Source: Zoogloea sp041914405
Lineage (GTDB): Bacteria > Pseudomonadota > Gammaproteobacteria > Burkholderiales > Rhodocyclaceae
NCBI RefSeq assembly: GCF_041914405.1
Contig: NZ_JAYSDK010000012.1
Coordinates: 1-64,000 of the forward strand
Direction: 5' to 3'
DNA: 64,000 bases
Every line of letters starts with the position of its first letter. The stretch's first letter is position 1. The notes under the pieces are model-generated. The model was not told where the DNA came from. It searched no databases and saw nothing but the letters and a program-made list of their open reading frames with translations. Below, one piece after another: positions 33,621 to 43,324 of this stretch. A program made the position numbers and the translations under genes.

Positions 33621-35042
33621 CTAAAGCTGGTAGCGCAGCGCGAGCAGTTGCTGCAGGTGGCGGCCCCGCCGGAAAGATTCCTTCAGGCGGACCCGCTCCA
33701 TCTCGTTGAGTTCGGCGGGTGCCACCAGGTTCGGCGGATGCGTGGCCGCCTTCTGACGGCGCAGACGCAGGAGCTGGATGAAATCGAAGGCTTCCACCAG
33801 CGGCGCCACATCCCGTGGCGCCCAGCCGAGCGCGGTCCCCGCCGCCCGCAGGCGCCCGACCGTCGAAGTGTCGGCAATCCTGCAGGCGAGCGCCAGGATG
33901 CGTGCCGCATCGACAAAGGGCCGGCTGCCATCACGCTTCAGATCCAGCAGGCCGCTGCGGCGATCGACGACGAAATCGCGGATCCGGCCCAGCGGTGGGC
34001 CGCTGCTCAGGGCGTTGCCAGCCATGAAGCGCAGAAAGAGGTCGTTGTCAGCCGCACAATCGAGCAGCCAGCGCATCAGGCCGGACGCCAGTGTGGCGTC
34101 GCCGGCCAGCGCGCGCAGGTCGAAGAAGATTGTGCCGTTGAGCAGGCTTTCCGGATCAGCGGAGCACATCCACTCGGTGAACTGCCCCCGCCACTCGTCG
34201 ACGGACAGGCACCACTTAGGATTGCCGGCCATGATCCCACCGCGGCACAGGGAATAACCGCAGGCATCGAGCAAGGCATTGACCCGCTGCGCAAAGGGCA
34301 GGAAACGGGCGCGCAACCGACTGGCATCCTCATGCCCTTCCGGCAGGAAGATCAGGCCATTGTCCTGATCGGTGGAGAGGGTCTGTTCAAGCCTCCCCTC
34401 GGAGCCGAAACCCAGCCAGCACCAGCGCACCAGCGGCAGCTCGAACTCGGCTTCGGCCAGCTCGATGGCCTTCTGCACGATCAGGTCATTGAGGATCGAA
34501 ATCCACTCCCCAAGTTGGCCCGCCCCTTCACCCATCTCGACGCGCTCACCGCCCTCCGCGTGCAGGCGGCGCGCCGCCGCAACCAGGGCGTCCGCCCCAT
34601 CCACGGCCTGGATCGTCTCGATCAGGTCGTCAGTTGCCAGCCGCCCCTGGGCGTACAGATCTCCACGGCACAACACACCGGCGAAACGGCCCAGCTCATC
34701 CACCACCACCAGATGGCGCAGGTCGTGACGGGCAAGGGCCAGGCGGCCTTGATGAACGCTGGCATCCAGCGGCAAGGCCACCACCCCGCCGGTCATGACG
34801 CCGGCGACGGCCGCGTCGAGATCGCCGGCCGGCAGCGCGACGCGCTGCAGCGCATCCCGCTGGGTCAGGATGCCAAGCGGCAGGTCCGTACGCGGATCAG
34901 TCACCACCACGCTACCGACCCGCTCGGCGCACATGCGGCCAAGGGCGGCACGGACGCTGGTCTCCGGCGACACCGCCACCGGCGCCCGGCGCAGCAGGGC
35001 CGCCAGGCTGGCGGCACGCACTCCCGTCACAGCCGTGCCCAT
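33621..35042 (-). CDS. CBS-pair and DUF294 nucleotidyltransferase-like protein
   Basis: 473 aa cytoplasmic protein. Two CBS domains (about 10-130) probably bind an adenine nucleotide. They are followed by the DUF294 nucleotidyltransferase-like domain (WCWLGFGSEGRLEQTLSTDQDNGLIF, with the GSEGR and DQDN residues of the pol-beta fold) and the DUF294 C-terminal domain. Related proteins sit beside CrbS-type kinases and acetate permeases, where they may modify or sense energy state; the reaction is unknown. Separated by 12 bp from the exonuclease gene upstream. Confidence 0.88.
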   Translation of the reverse strand: MGTAVTGVRAASLAALLRRAPVAVSPETSVRAALGRMCAERVGSVVVTDPRTDLPLGILTQRDALQRVALPAGDLDAAVAGVMTGGVVALPLDASVHQGRLALARHDLRHLVVVDELGRFAGVLCRGDLYAQGRLATDDLIETIQAVDGADALVAAARRLHAEGGERVEMGEGAGQLGEWISILNDLIVQKAIELAEAEFELPLVRWCWLGFGSEGRLEQTLSTDQDNGLIFLPEGHEDASRLRARFLPFAQRVNALLDACGYSLCRGGIMAGNPKWCLSVDEWRGQFTEWMCSADPESLLNGTIFFDLRALAGDATLASGLMRWLLDCAADNDLFLRFMAGNALSSGPPLGRIRDFVVDRRSGLLDLKRDGSRPFVDAARILALACRIADTSTVGRLRAAGTALGWAPRDVAPLVEAFDFIQLLRLRRQKAATHPPNLVAPAELNEMERVRLKESFRRGRHLQQLLALRYQL

Positions 35043-35054
35043 GGGCCGCCGGCC

Positions 35055-37220
35055 TCAGTACTTGACCCGCGCGTAATAGGTCTTCTCGGACGCACGGCGG
35101 GCTTCGCCAAGCGTCCGGATACCCATTTCGGCCAGCAACGGGATCATGCGCAGGAACACCTCTCCGGTGACGATCGCGTCACCCAGCGCGGTGTGGCGCC
35201 CCATCACGCTGACCCCCATGCGCTCGCTGATCGCCTCCAGGCGGTGGGACTCCTGGGACGGATGCAGTACCGCCGACAGCAGCAGGGTATCGAGTACCGG
35301 TTGCGCGAAGCGAATACCGGTACTCGCCTCCTTGAGCTGCAGGAAGCGCATGTCGAAGGCCGCGTTGTGGGCCACCAGCACGGTGTCCTCGGCGAAAGCG
35401 TGGAAAGCCGGCAGCACCTTGCCCATCGTCGGCTGGCCAGCCAACATGTCAGGCGTGATGCCGTGGATCTTGATCGACTCTTCCGGCAGGTCACGCTGCG
35501 GGTCAACCAGCTGGTCAAAGGACTCGGACTTGCGCAGCTTGCCATTGACGATGCGGGTTGCACCGATCTGGATGATCTCGTCCCCTTCCGACGGGTTGAG
35601 CCCGGTGGTCTCGGTATCGAAGACCGTGAAAGTCAGTTCCGACAGCAGGCAGTCATCGAGTTCATGGCTCGCCGGGGTCTGCTTGAACAGGTCGAAGTCG
35701 TAGTACTCCGGCCGGCTGTCGCCTTTCAGGTAGGCCGCTGCCTCGATCTGCTCCTGGGGGATCGCCGACGGCAGCAGCAGGCGGAAGAAGGCACGATGCT
35801 GGGTCTTTTCCCGCTGCAGCCAGATCTCGCCGTCGTGGCGCTCGATGACGTCGCGCACCGTCAGCGGCGAGTTCTCGCCGGCGAAGGTCATCGGCTCCAG
35901 CTCCCAGGCCATTACCGTCTCGGTGCTCATGGCCTGCCCCGACCAGATCAGGTCCAGGTGGGCCAGGCGCCCGGCGGCGCTGAGGCGGAAGCGCACCTCG
36001 CGCACCTCGAACTCGTCGGACAGTCTGCTCGCCAGATAGCCAATGGCCTGCAACAGCGAGAAGCTGTCCACCTTCACCCACACCTGCGGATCCACGTCCT
36101 CCAGCTTGGTGGGCAGGCCGAGCTTCTTCTCGATGCGCCGCTGGGCCGCCGCCACGAGGTCGGCACCGAGCATCTCATCGAGGGGCCAGCGGGTCTTGAG
36201 GGAGTCGGCGAAGGCGTTGGCGGTCTCGTCAAGGCGCGTGCTCATGCCCTGCACTTCATCGCGGATGACCTTCAGGAAACGGTCCTTCAATTCAGCATCG
36301 AGGTCAGGATATTCCAGCATCTCCGCGGCCGCCCGCAGGTTGGCCAGGGACGAGCGGCTGCCCTCGGTGAGGGTGTGAAGCATCTGATCGCGACGGGTCT
36401 CGACCTCGAAGTTGCGGGTGATGTTGTCGAGCATCAGCACAAAGCCCGACATGGCCGGTTCACCCTCCGCCTCGCCGCTGCCCAGCACCGGCGCCATCTG
36501 CACGCGCAGCAACTGGCCGGCCCGGGTGGTGGTGACGAAATTCGCCACCGGTTGCGCGCTACGCCGGCGGATGCGCTCCTGGATGCTCTCCAGGGCATGG
36601 GTGATGAGGCTGCGCTCGAAGACCAGGTAGATCGAGCGGCCAAGGCCGATGATCTCTCCGCCTCCCGCCGCCGTCGGCGTATCCGACATGGCCTTGAACT
36701 GCAGGCGGGCGCGATTGTTGTAGAGCAGGATGCGGCCGTCGAGGTTGCAAACGACGACGCTCTGGCTGAGCTCCGACATCAGCGCCGCCAACCGGTTGCG
36801 TTCTTCCTCCACCGAGCGGCGCGCCTCGCCGATGCGGGCCTCCACGTCCTCCTGCAGGCTGCGCCGCTGGTCGGCCAACTGATTGACCAACTCGGCGATG
36901 CGCTGCAGCTCTGGCGAGCCCAGCGGCTTGAGCCGGCGGGCCGGATCGGTGCCAACGATCAGCCCGACCTCGTCGGCCAGTTGCGCCGGCGCCGCAAAGG
37001 CCGCCTCCGCAAACGGCTTCATCAGCACCGCCGCCGCCCCCGCCCCGACCAGTCCGATCATGATCAGCAGACCAAAGCGGGGATTGAGGATGGGCTCCAG
37101 CACTTCGCGCTCACTGGGAGAGAGATCGCGCCAGAGGGCGATGCCGGCCACCGCGAGGACACCCACGACCAATACGCAGGCGGCCAGGATTGCCAGCCCC
37201 TGCCTGGATTTGACACTCAC
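35055..37220 (-). CDS. Membrane PAS/pseudokinase fused to a DEDDh 3'-5' exonuclease
   Basis: 721 aa. Two N-terminal membrane helices (about 8-28 and 47-67), a HAMP-like/coiled-coil linker, a PAS-like domain (about 145-270), a helical segment at the HisKA position without a phospho-acceptor histidine (LTEGSRSSLANLRAAAEML), and a degenerate ATPase-like region. A C-terminal exonuclease domain follows from about 545. All five DEDDh residues are seen: FDTETTGL, the middle Asp in AHNAAFDMRFL, and His and Asp in HTALGDAI. Similar to DNA polymerase III epsilon (DnaQ). Exonucleases occur in acetate-switch clusters, but their role there is not known to me. Confidence 0.88.
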   Translation of the reverse strand: MSVKSRQGLAILAACVLVVGVLAVAGIALWRDLSPSEREVLEPILNPRFGLLIMIGLVGAGAAAVLMKPFAEAAFAAPAQLADEVGLIVGTDPARRLKPLGSPELQRIAELVNQLADQRRSLQEDVEARIGEARRSVEEERNRLAALMSELSQSVVVCNLDGRILLYNNRARLQFKAMSDTPTAAGGGEIIGLGRSIYLVFERSLITHALESIQERIRRRSAQPVANFVTTTRAGQLLRVQMAPVLGSGEAEGEPAMSGFVLMLDNITRNFEVETRRDQMLHTLTEGSRSSLANLRAAAEMLEYPDLDAELKDRFLKVIRDEVQGMSTRLDETANAFADSLKTRWPLDEMLGADLVAAAQRRIEKKLGLPTKLEDVDPQVWVKVDSFSLLQAIGYLASRLSDEFEVREVRFRLSAAGRLAHLDLIWSGQAMSTETVMAWELEPMTFAGENSPLTVRDVIERHDGEIWLQREKTQHRAFFRLLLPSAIPQEQIEAAAYLKGDSRPEYYDFDLFKQTPASHELDDCLLSELTFTVFDTETTGLNPSEGDEIIQIGATRIVNGKLRKSESFDQLVDPQRDLPEESIKIHGITPDMLAGQPTMGKVLPAFHAFAEDTVLVAHNAAFDMRFLQLKEASTGIRFAQPVLDTLLLSAVLHPSQESHRLEAISERMGVSVMGRHTALGDAIVTGEVFLRMIPLLAEMGIRTLGEARRASEKTYYARVKY

Positions 37221-37263
37221 AGGAAAACCTCCCGAACGTTGCGCCGCGCCGCCAACGGCGGGC

Positions 37264-37638
37264 TCAAGCGGGAAGCTCCAGCAAGGCCTTGACCTTGGCC
37301 ACCAGCTCCCGTGTGGAGAACGGCTTGGTCATGTAGGCATCGGCCCCCATCGCCAACCCCTTGGCCACTTCGGTCTCTCGCCCCTTGGCGGTCAGCATCA
37401 GGATGCGCGTACCGTGCAGTGCAGGCTCAGCACGGATTTCCTGGCAGACTTCGTAGCCGTTCTTGCGCGGCATCATCACGTCGAGCAGCACCAGATCGGG
37501 CGATTCGCGGCGCGCCAAGTCAAGAGCTTCCTGCCCGTCGCTGGCGATGCACACCTCGAAGCCCTCTCGCTTCATCAGGAATTCCAAAGAAATGACGATG
37601 TTTTGCTCGTCATCCGCTATCAGTATTTTTTTAGTCAT
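37264..37638 (-). CDS. Single-domain response regulator
   Basis: 124 aa receiver domain only: acidic pair DD at residues 9-10, phospho-acceptor Asp in LVLLDVMMP, the Thr of MLTAKG and the Lys of TKPFS. No output domain, so it passes phosphate or acts by protein contact. It lies between the histidine kinase gene and the pseudokinase-exonuclease gene and is likely their partner. The family regulator in Vibrio and Pseudomonas acetate switches (CrbR) is a DNA-binding protein; this one is not. Confidence 0.93.
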   Translation of the reverse strand: MTKKILIADDEQNIVISLEFLMKREGFEVCIASDGQEALDLARRESPDLVLLDVMMPRKNGYEVCQEIRAEPALHGTRILMLTAKGRETEVAKGLAMGADAYMTKPFSTRELVAKVKALLELPA

Positions 37639-37712
37639 CTATCCCCTCCCTCTTCGTCATCCCGGATCGTGGTACCGATACGCAGCACCAGCCGGACGCG
37701 AGAATTTATAGT

Positions 37713-40466
37713 TTATCCTGCCTCATCTTTCGTTTCTGTTGATTTGCCGCAAGGCAACAAAAACGAGAAACATGCGCCCTCCCCCGGCGCGCTGTCGACC
37801 CACAGCCTGCCGCCATAATGCTCGACGATCTGCCGGCTGATCGGCAAGCCGAGGCCGGTTCCCTGGGGCTTGTCGGTCATCGCATCGCCGCCCTGGCGGA
37901 ATTTCTCGAAAACGATGCCCTGCTCCTCGGTGCTTAAGCCCGGCCCATTGTCCCGCACATCGACGCGCAGCCCCTCGGATGTTTCGCGCAGCGCGATCGT
38001 TACCCGCCCCTTGCCCTGGGCGACGAACTTGACCGCATTGGACAGCAGGTTCAGCACCACCTGCACGAGGCGATCCCGGTCCGCCAGCAGCAGCGGGACA
38101 CGCTCAGGGAGCTGGACCACCAGCTCGACCTTGCGGTCCTTGAAAAGCTGGCTGGTGGCCGCCACCGCCTGCTCGACCACCTCGATCAGGCTGACCTCCC
38201 CGTTGTGCCACTCGGCGTGACCAGCCTCCAGCTTGGCCATGTCGAGGACCTGGTTCACCAGGCGGGTCAGGCGCTCCGCCTCGCTGACGATGATGGCCAG
38301 GAAGCGCGTCCGGTCGGCCACGTCGATCTCCGGATCCTCCAGCAACATCTCGGAAAAAGCGCGGATCGAGGTCAACGGCGTACGCAACTCATGGGTCACC
38401 GACGACATGAAATCGTCCTTAAGACGATCCACTTCCTTGAGACGTTCGTTGGCGGCGCTCAGTTCGCGTGTAGCCGCCTCGAGCTCCTGCGACTTCTGTT
38501 CCAGGCGATGGGAATAGGCCAGGATCTGAGAGGCCTCGTCGAGGATGTTCATCACCTCGTCGAGGCCCAGCGGCTCTTCCTGCACGACGGAGGCCACCAT
38601 GACCCGCGCCGAGGCGCTGCCAATGGCCCCCGCCAGGGTGGTCTCGGCGAAGTGCACGAGGGCCGCATCGGCCTGCAAGGCCTCCACGCCAGCGACCCCG
38701 CGGCTCTCCGCATAGTCGGCGAAGACCTTGTAGGCGCGCTCCCGGCCGATGAAGCGCCCGATCAGCGGCAGCAGATCCTTGACCTGCGCGCTGCCGCGCC
38801 AGAATGCCTCGCCATCGGGACGCGTCTGCTTGAAGACATCGACGAACAATGTCGCCTGCCCGGCCTCAACCGCGTTAGGGCGCCGCCGCAGGGAAACACA
38901 GACATAGGCAGCGATGTTCGCCAGCAGGCTCCAGTACAGGCTATGGGCGATCGGGTCGATGCCTTGCAGGCCGAACATCTCCTGCGGGCGCAGGCTCTCG
39001 ATGCCGAACAGGCCGCTACGCAGGAAATCCGCCGGCAACCAGCCCGACTTGGCAAAGGACGGCAGCAACAGCGTGTACAACCAGACGGCAAAGCCACAGG
39101 ACAGCCCCGCCAGCGCCCCGCTCCGGGTCGCCCCATGCCAGTACATGCCGCCGAGCATGGCCGGTGCAAACTGGGCCACCGCTGCGAAACTGATCAGCCC
39201 GATGCTGACCAGCGCATGAGCCTCGCCGGCGAAGCGGAAATACAGGTAACCAAGGAGCAGGATCAGCACGATCGCCCAGCGCCGGATTCCCAGCAGGACG
39301 CCGGACAAGTCGGCCTCGCCCTGCAGCGGCAGCCAACGGTAGCGCAGCAGGAAAGGCATCACCAGGTCGTTGCAGACCATCGTCGATAGCGCAATCGTCT
39401 CAACGATCACCATGCCCGTAGCCGCCGACAGCCCGCCGATGAACACGAGCAGGGCCAGCCAGCCATCGCCGAATGCCATCGGCAAAGTCAGCACGAAGGT
39501 ATCGGCATCCACGTCGCGCCCCGCGAAATGCATCATCCCGCCCAAGGCGATCGGCAGCACGAAGATGTTGATCAGCAGCAGGTACAGAGGGAACAGCCAG
39601 ATGGCCCGGCGCAGGTGATTTTCGTTGACGTTCTCCACCACCCCCACCTGGAACTGACGCGGCAGGAACATCAGCGCCAGCATGGACAGCAGGGTCATCG
39701 CAAACCAGCTGCCATAGCTGTTGCCGCTGGCGCCCATGGTCATCAGGCGCGCCAGCCCGGGGGTTGCGGCCGCGCGGGAGAACAGATCCGCGAAGCCGTC
39801 GAATATCCCGAAGGTGACGTAGACACCGACGGCCAGGAAGATCAGCAACTTGACCAGCGACTCGAAGGCCACCGCCGCCACCATCCCCTCGTGGCGCTCG
39901 GTGGCATCCAGGTGGCGGGTACCGAAGAGGATCGTGAAGGCGGCCATGATCAGCGCGATGTACAGCGTGGTGTCCGTCAGCCAGGGCATGTTCGCCGTCT
40001 TCGGCGGCATTACGATCGCCGGATACTGAATGATGATCGCAAAACTGGTAGACACCGCCTTCAGTTGCAGCGCGATATACGGAATCACGCCGAGCACTGC
40101 GATGACCGTCACCAAGCCGCCGAGCAGATGGCTCTTGCCGTAGCGGGAAGCGATGAAGTCAGCGATGGAGGTGATCCGCAAGGTCTTGCTGATCCGCACC
40201 ATTTTCAGCATGACGAACCACCACAGCCCAACCATCAGGGTCGGCCCAAGGAAGATCGGCACGAAACCGAAGCCCGACGAGGCCGCCCGCCCGACACTGC
40301 CGTAGTACGTCCAGGTCGTGCAGTACACCGCCAGGGACAGGGCGTAGATGGAAGGATGGGCAATGAGCGAACGGCCGGCATCCGCCCGCTTGTCGCCCGC
40401 ATATGCCACTGCAAACAGCAGCAGCAGGTACAGGAGGGACACGACGACGACCATGCTGCCGGTCAT
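37713..40466 (-). CDS. SSS-type sensor histidine kinase (CrbS/CbrA family)
   Basis: 917 aa. The N-terminal half is a 13-helix sodium:solute symporter domain, followed by a STAC-like linker, a coiled coil and a kinase core. H box DDFMSSVTHELRTPLTSIRAF, N box NLLSNAVKF, G1 DNGPGLSTEEQG and G2 GTGLGLPI are intact. CrbS-type kinases govern acs and acetate uptake in Vibrio and Pseudomonas, which agrees with the position next to acs and a symporter. Confidence 0.93.
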   Translation of the reverse strand: MTGSMVVVVSLLYLLLLFAVAYAGDKRADAGRSLIAHPSIYALSLAVYCTTWTYYGSVGRAASSGFGFVPIFLGPTLMVGLWWFVMLKMVRISKTLRITSIADFIASRYGKSHLLGGLVTVIAVLGVIPYIALQLKAVSTSFAIIIQYPAIVMPPKTANMPWLTDTTLYIALIMAAFTILFGTRHLDATERHEGMVAAVAFESLVKLLIFLAVGVYVTFGIFDGFADLFSRAAATPGLARLMTMGASGNSYGSWFAMTLLSMLALMFLPRQFQVGVVENVNENHLRRAIWLFPLYLLLINIFVLPIALGGMMHFAGRDVDADTFVLTLPMAFGDGWLALLVFIGGLSAATGMVIVETIALSTMVCNDLVMPFLLRYRWLPLQGEADLSGVLLGIRRWAIVLILLLGYLYFRFAGEAHALVSIGLISFAAVAQFAPAMLGGMYWHGATRSGALAGLSCGFAVWLYTLLLPSFAKSGWLPADFLRSGLFGIESLRPQEMFGLQGIDPIAHSLYWSLLANIAAYVCVSLRRRPNAVEAGQATLFVDVFKQTRPDGEAFWRGSAQVKDLLPLIGRFIGRERAYKVFADYAESRGVAGVEALQADAALVHFAETTLAGAIGSASARVMVASVVQEEPLGLDEVMNILDEASQILAYSHRLEQKSQELEAATRELSAANERLKEVDRLKDDFMSSVTHELRTPLTSIRAFSEMLLEDPEIDVADRTRFLAIIVSEAERLTRLVNQVLDMAKLEAGHAEWHNGEVSLIEVVEQAVAATSQLFKDRKVELVVQLPERVPLLLADRDRLVQVVLNLLSNAVKFVAQGKGRVTIALRETSEGLRVDVRDNGPGLSTEEQGIVFEKFRQGGDAMTDKPQGTGLGLPISRQIVEHYGGRLWVDSAPGEGACFSFLLPCGKSTETKDEAG

Positions 40467-40518
40467 GATGCACGTCCCGTGGCAGGCAGGCTTGGCATGT
40501 TCATCGACGAGTGCCCGG

Positions 40519-40710
40519 CTAGCGCTCGATGATCCAGGCCATCAGCGCAATCAGCACCGCCCAGACCCCGAACACGTAAAGGTAAAGCACGGGAATGCCT
40601 GCCAGGCTGGCCTGGACATCGAAAATGGCCAGCACCGGGTAATTCACCGCCACGCAGCCGAAAAGGAACAGCGCTACCAGGCGCTGCCCGGTCAACGTCG
40701 CCTTGATCAT
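40519..40710 (-). CDS. Small two-helix membrane protein
   Basis: 63 aa with two hydrophobic segments (LVALFLFGCVAVNYPVLAIF and VLYLYVFGVWAVLIALMAWIIE). It lies upstream of, and close to, the SSS-histidine kinase gene and starts behind GGGAGGGGAG. Similar small proteins precede CrbS/CbrA-type kinases elsewhere; no function is assigned. Confidence 0.75.
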   Translation of the reverse strand: MIKATLTGQRLVALFLFGCVAVNYPVLAIFDVQASLAGIPVLYLYVFGVWAVLIALMAWIIER

Positions 40711-40856
40711 CTCCCCTCCCCCGATGCCAGCGTTTTGATTGTGGTCGTTTTATAAACCGAAAAACCAGGCTTGGCGAGCGTTTCGGACGAGTCCGCCAGA
40801 CAGGGCGAACCCCTGAGCGGAGAAGGCCCGTCCCCCGGGACACAGAAACGCTGGAC

Positions 40857-40886
40857 GAAAAAAAGGCGCGATGAACGCGCCTTTTT
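40857..40886 (-). terminator. Terminator downstream of acs
   Basis: AAAAAGGCGCG and CGCGCCTTTTT around a 5-nt loop, T-rich on both strands. It lies in the 346-bp gap between acs and the small membrane protein gene. The rest of that gap holds a GCCCGGC-AATT-GCCGGGC palindrome at about 41032-41049 and no visible gene. Confidence 0.85.
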
Positions 40887-41056
40887 CTCCCCCTCAACCC
40901 CCGGTCGAACTGCACCGGGTTCCTCCCCTGTTTTTTCGTTTCGACCAGTCCGCGGTCTCCATATATTTAGTTTTATGGTGGCCTGTGAGCCACCTGCTGC
41001 GGACTGCCCGGCCTCACGGCCAGGGATGTCGCGCCCGGCAATTGCCGGGCCTGGAA

Positions 41057-43015
41057 TTACTTGAGCTGCTCGAGGATCGCCGGGTTTTCCAGCGTCGAGG
41101 TGTCCTGAGTGATTTCCTCGCCCTTGGCCAGCTGACGGAGCAGACGGCGCATGATCTTGCCGGAGCGGGTCTTCGGCAGGTTCTCACCGAAGCGGATGTC
41201 CTTCGGCTTGGCGATAGGGCCGATTTCCTGGCCAACCCAGTTCTGCAGTTCCTTGACCACCTTGGCGGCTTCGTCGCCGGTCGGGCGGGCACCCTTGAGG
41301 ACCACGAAGGCCACGATGGCTTCACCGGTCAGATCATCCGGACGGCCGACCACGGCGGCTTCGGCCACCTTCTCGTGGGCCACCAGGGCGGATTCGATTT
41401 CCATCGTGCCCATGCGGTGACCGGAGACGTTCAGCACGTCATCGATACGGCCGGTGATGGTGAAGTAGCCGGTGTCCTTGTCGCGGATCGCGCCGTCGCC
41501 CGCCAGGTACAGCTTGCCCTGGAAGTCAGCCGGGTAGTAGGACTTCACGAAACGGTCCGGATCGCCCCAGATGGTGCGGATCATGGACGGCCACGGACGC
41601 TTGACGACCAGGATGCCGCCCTGACCCCAGGGCACTTCGGTACCGGTCTCGTCGACCACCGCAGCCTGGATGCCCGGGAAGGGCAGCGTGCAGGAGCCGG
41701 GGATCAGCGGAGTGGCGCCGGGCAGCGGGGTGATCATGTGGCCGCCGGTCTCGGTCTGCCAGAAGGTATCGACGATCGGGCAGCGGCTGCCGCCGACGTT
41801 CTGGTAGTACCACTCCCAGGCCGCCGGGTTGATCGGCTCGCCCACCGAGCCCAGCAGGCGCAGGCTGGAGAGGTCGTACTTGGTCGGATGCACCGCCGGA
41901 TTGTTGTCGGCGGCCTTGATCAGCGAGCGGATCGCGGTCGGCGCGGTGTAGAAGATGCTGACCTTGTGGTCCTGGATCATCTTCCAGAAGCGGCCGGCGT
42001 CCGGGTAGGTGGGCACGCCTTCGAAGACGACTTCGGTCGCGCCGCAGGCCAGCGGGCCGTAGGTGATGTAGGTGTGACCGGTGACCCAGCCGATATCCGC
42101 CGTGCACCAGAAGACATCGTTCGGCTTGATGTCGAAGGTGTACTTCATGGTCAGGATGGCATGCAGCAGATAGCCGCCGGTGGAGTGCTGGACACCCTTC
42201 GGCTTGCCGGTGGAGCCGGAGGTGTAGAGCAGGAACAGCGGGTGTTCGGCTTCGACCCATTCCGGTTCGCAGACGTCGGACTGCTGGGCGAGCAGGTCAT
42301 CAGCCCAGATGTCACGGCCGGCGACCATGGCGGTTTCGCCACCGGTGCGCTTCACGACCAGCACGCTCTTGATGGTCGGGCAGCCGCTGGCCAGCGCTTC
42401 GTCGGCAATGGACTTGAGCGGGAGAGCCTTGCCGCCGCGGTTCTGGCCGTCGGAGGTGATCAGCAGGACGGCGCCGGCATCGTTGATGCGGTCGGCCAGG
42501 GACTGGGCGGAGAAGCCACCGAAGACGATGGAGTGGGTAGCGCCGATACGGGCGCAGGCCTGCATGGCGACAACGCCCTCGATGGACATCGGCAGGTAGA
42601 TGACGACGCGGTCACCCTTCTTGACGCCCTGGCTCTTCAACGCGTTGGCAAACTTGCTTACGCGGGCCAGCAGGTCGGAGTAAGTGACCTTGGTGATATC
42701 GCCCTTGTCGCCTTCGAAAATCAGCGCGACCTTGTCGCCGAGACCGTTCTTGACCTGACGGTCGAGGCAGTTGTAGGAGACGTTCAGCTTGCCATCGGCA
42801 AACCACTTGAAGAACGGAGCCTGGCTCTCGTCGAGAACCTGGGTGAAGGGAGTCTGCCAGTCGATCAGCTCCTTGGCGCGCTTGCCCCAGAAGCCCTCGT
42901 AGTCCTGCTCGGCCTCGGCGCACAGCGCCTTGTACGCTTCCATGCCCGACACGGCAGCGTTCTTGACCACCTCTTCGGACGGATAGTAGAACTTCTGGGT
43001 GGTTTCGCTCGTCAT
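41057..43015 (-). CDS. acs: Acetyl-CoA synthetase
   Basis: 652 aa AMP-forming ligase converting acetate, ATP and CoA to acetyl-CoA. The P-loop LLYTSGSTGKPKGVQHS, the adenylate-site GEPINPAAWEWY and DTFWQTETGGHM, and the C-terminal TRSGKIMRR with the acetylatable Lys are intact. The start MTSETTQKF at 43015 has an AGGAGAGG site; the longer frame is rejected. It is not in the same transcript as the symporter block, with a terminator between, but it is functionally linked. Confidence 0.97.
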   Translation of the reverse strand: MTSETTQKFYYPSEEVVKNAAVSGMEAYKALCAEAEQDYEGFWGKRAKELIDWQTPFTQVLDESQAPFFKWFADGKLNVSYNCLDRQVKNGLGDKVALIFEGDKGDITKVTYSDLLARVSKFANALKSQGVKKGDRVVIYLPMSIEGVVAMQACARIGATHSIVFGGFSAQSLADRINDAGAVLLITSDGQNRGGKALPLKSIADEALASGCPTIKSVLVVKRTGGETAMVAGRDIWADDLLAQQSDVCEPEWVEAEHPLFLLYTSGSTGKPKGVQHSTGGYLLHAILTMKYTFDIKPNDVFWCTADIGWVTGHTYITYGPLACGATEVVFEGVPTYPDAGRFWKMIQDHKVSIFYTAPTAIRSLIKAADNNPAVHPTKYDLSSLRLLGSVGEPINPAAWEWYYQNVGGSRCPIVDTFWQTETGGHMITPLPGATPLIPGSCTLPFPGIQAAVVDETGTEVPWGQGGILVVKRPWPSMIRTIWGDPDRFVKSYYPADFQGKLYLAGDGAIRDKDTGYFTITGRIDDVLNVSGHRMGTMEIESALVAHEKVAEAAVVGRPDDLTGEAIVAFVVLKGARPTGDEAAKVVKELQNWVGQEIGPIAKPKDIRFGENLPKTRSGKIMRRLLRQLAKGEEITQDTSTLENPAILEQLK

Positions 43016-43324
43016 TTTTTCACCTCTCCTCGCGTTATGAGTGTGCAACTTCGGTTGCGATAAAACCTTGGCTGGGTGGGGAGCAAGACTTCTGGGCCAC
43101 ACCTGCTTTTATTAGCTTTTTTGGGCGGGCTGATCCTGGTTCCGGGCGCCATTAGAAGTTATCAATCTTACACATGACTTACACCCGTTCCGGTCAGGCC
43201 CGCCAGGGCATGCCGGGCGCGTCGATCCGTTCCCGTCAGAGGCAGCCCCTTCACTTTCATGCCATTTGCAAACAAACACTTTTGCCATAAACTCAAATGA
43301 CATAACCCAACCATCACCACCGTC
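43016..43324. other. Divergent intergenic region, acs / secretin gene
   Basis: 309 bp with no gene. It must hold the acs and secretin-operon promoters, but I see no convincing sigma-70 or sigma-54 pair. A small GCAAC-TTCG-GTTGC hairpin lies in the acs leader at about 43045-43058. Confidence 0.5.

Noticed and set aside
33648..37292. 1214-codon open frame on the plus strand
   Set aside because: It is antisense to the CBS-DUF294 and pseudokinase-exonuclease genes, which have clear domains; the reverse frame is low-complexity His/Gln/Arg/Gly text typical of high-GC shadows.
41032..41049. Palindrome GCCCGGC-AATT-GCCGGGC as the acs terminator
   Set aside because: No T run follows; the hairpin at 40857-40886 is the better terminator.
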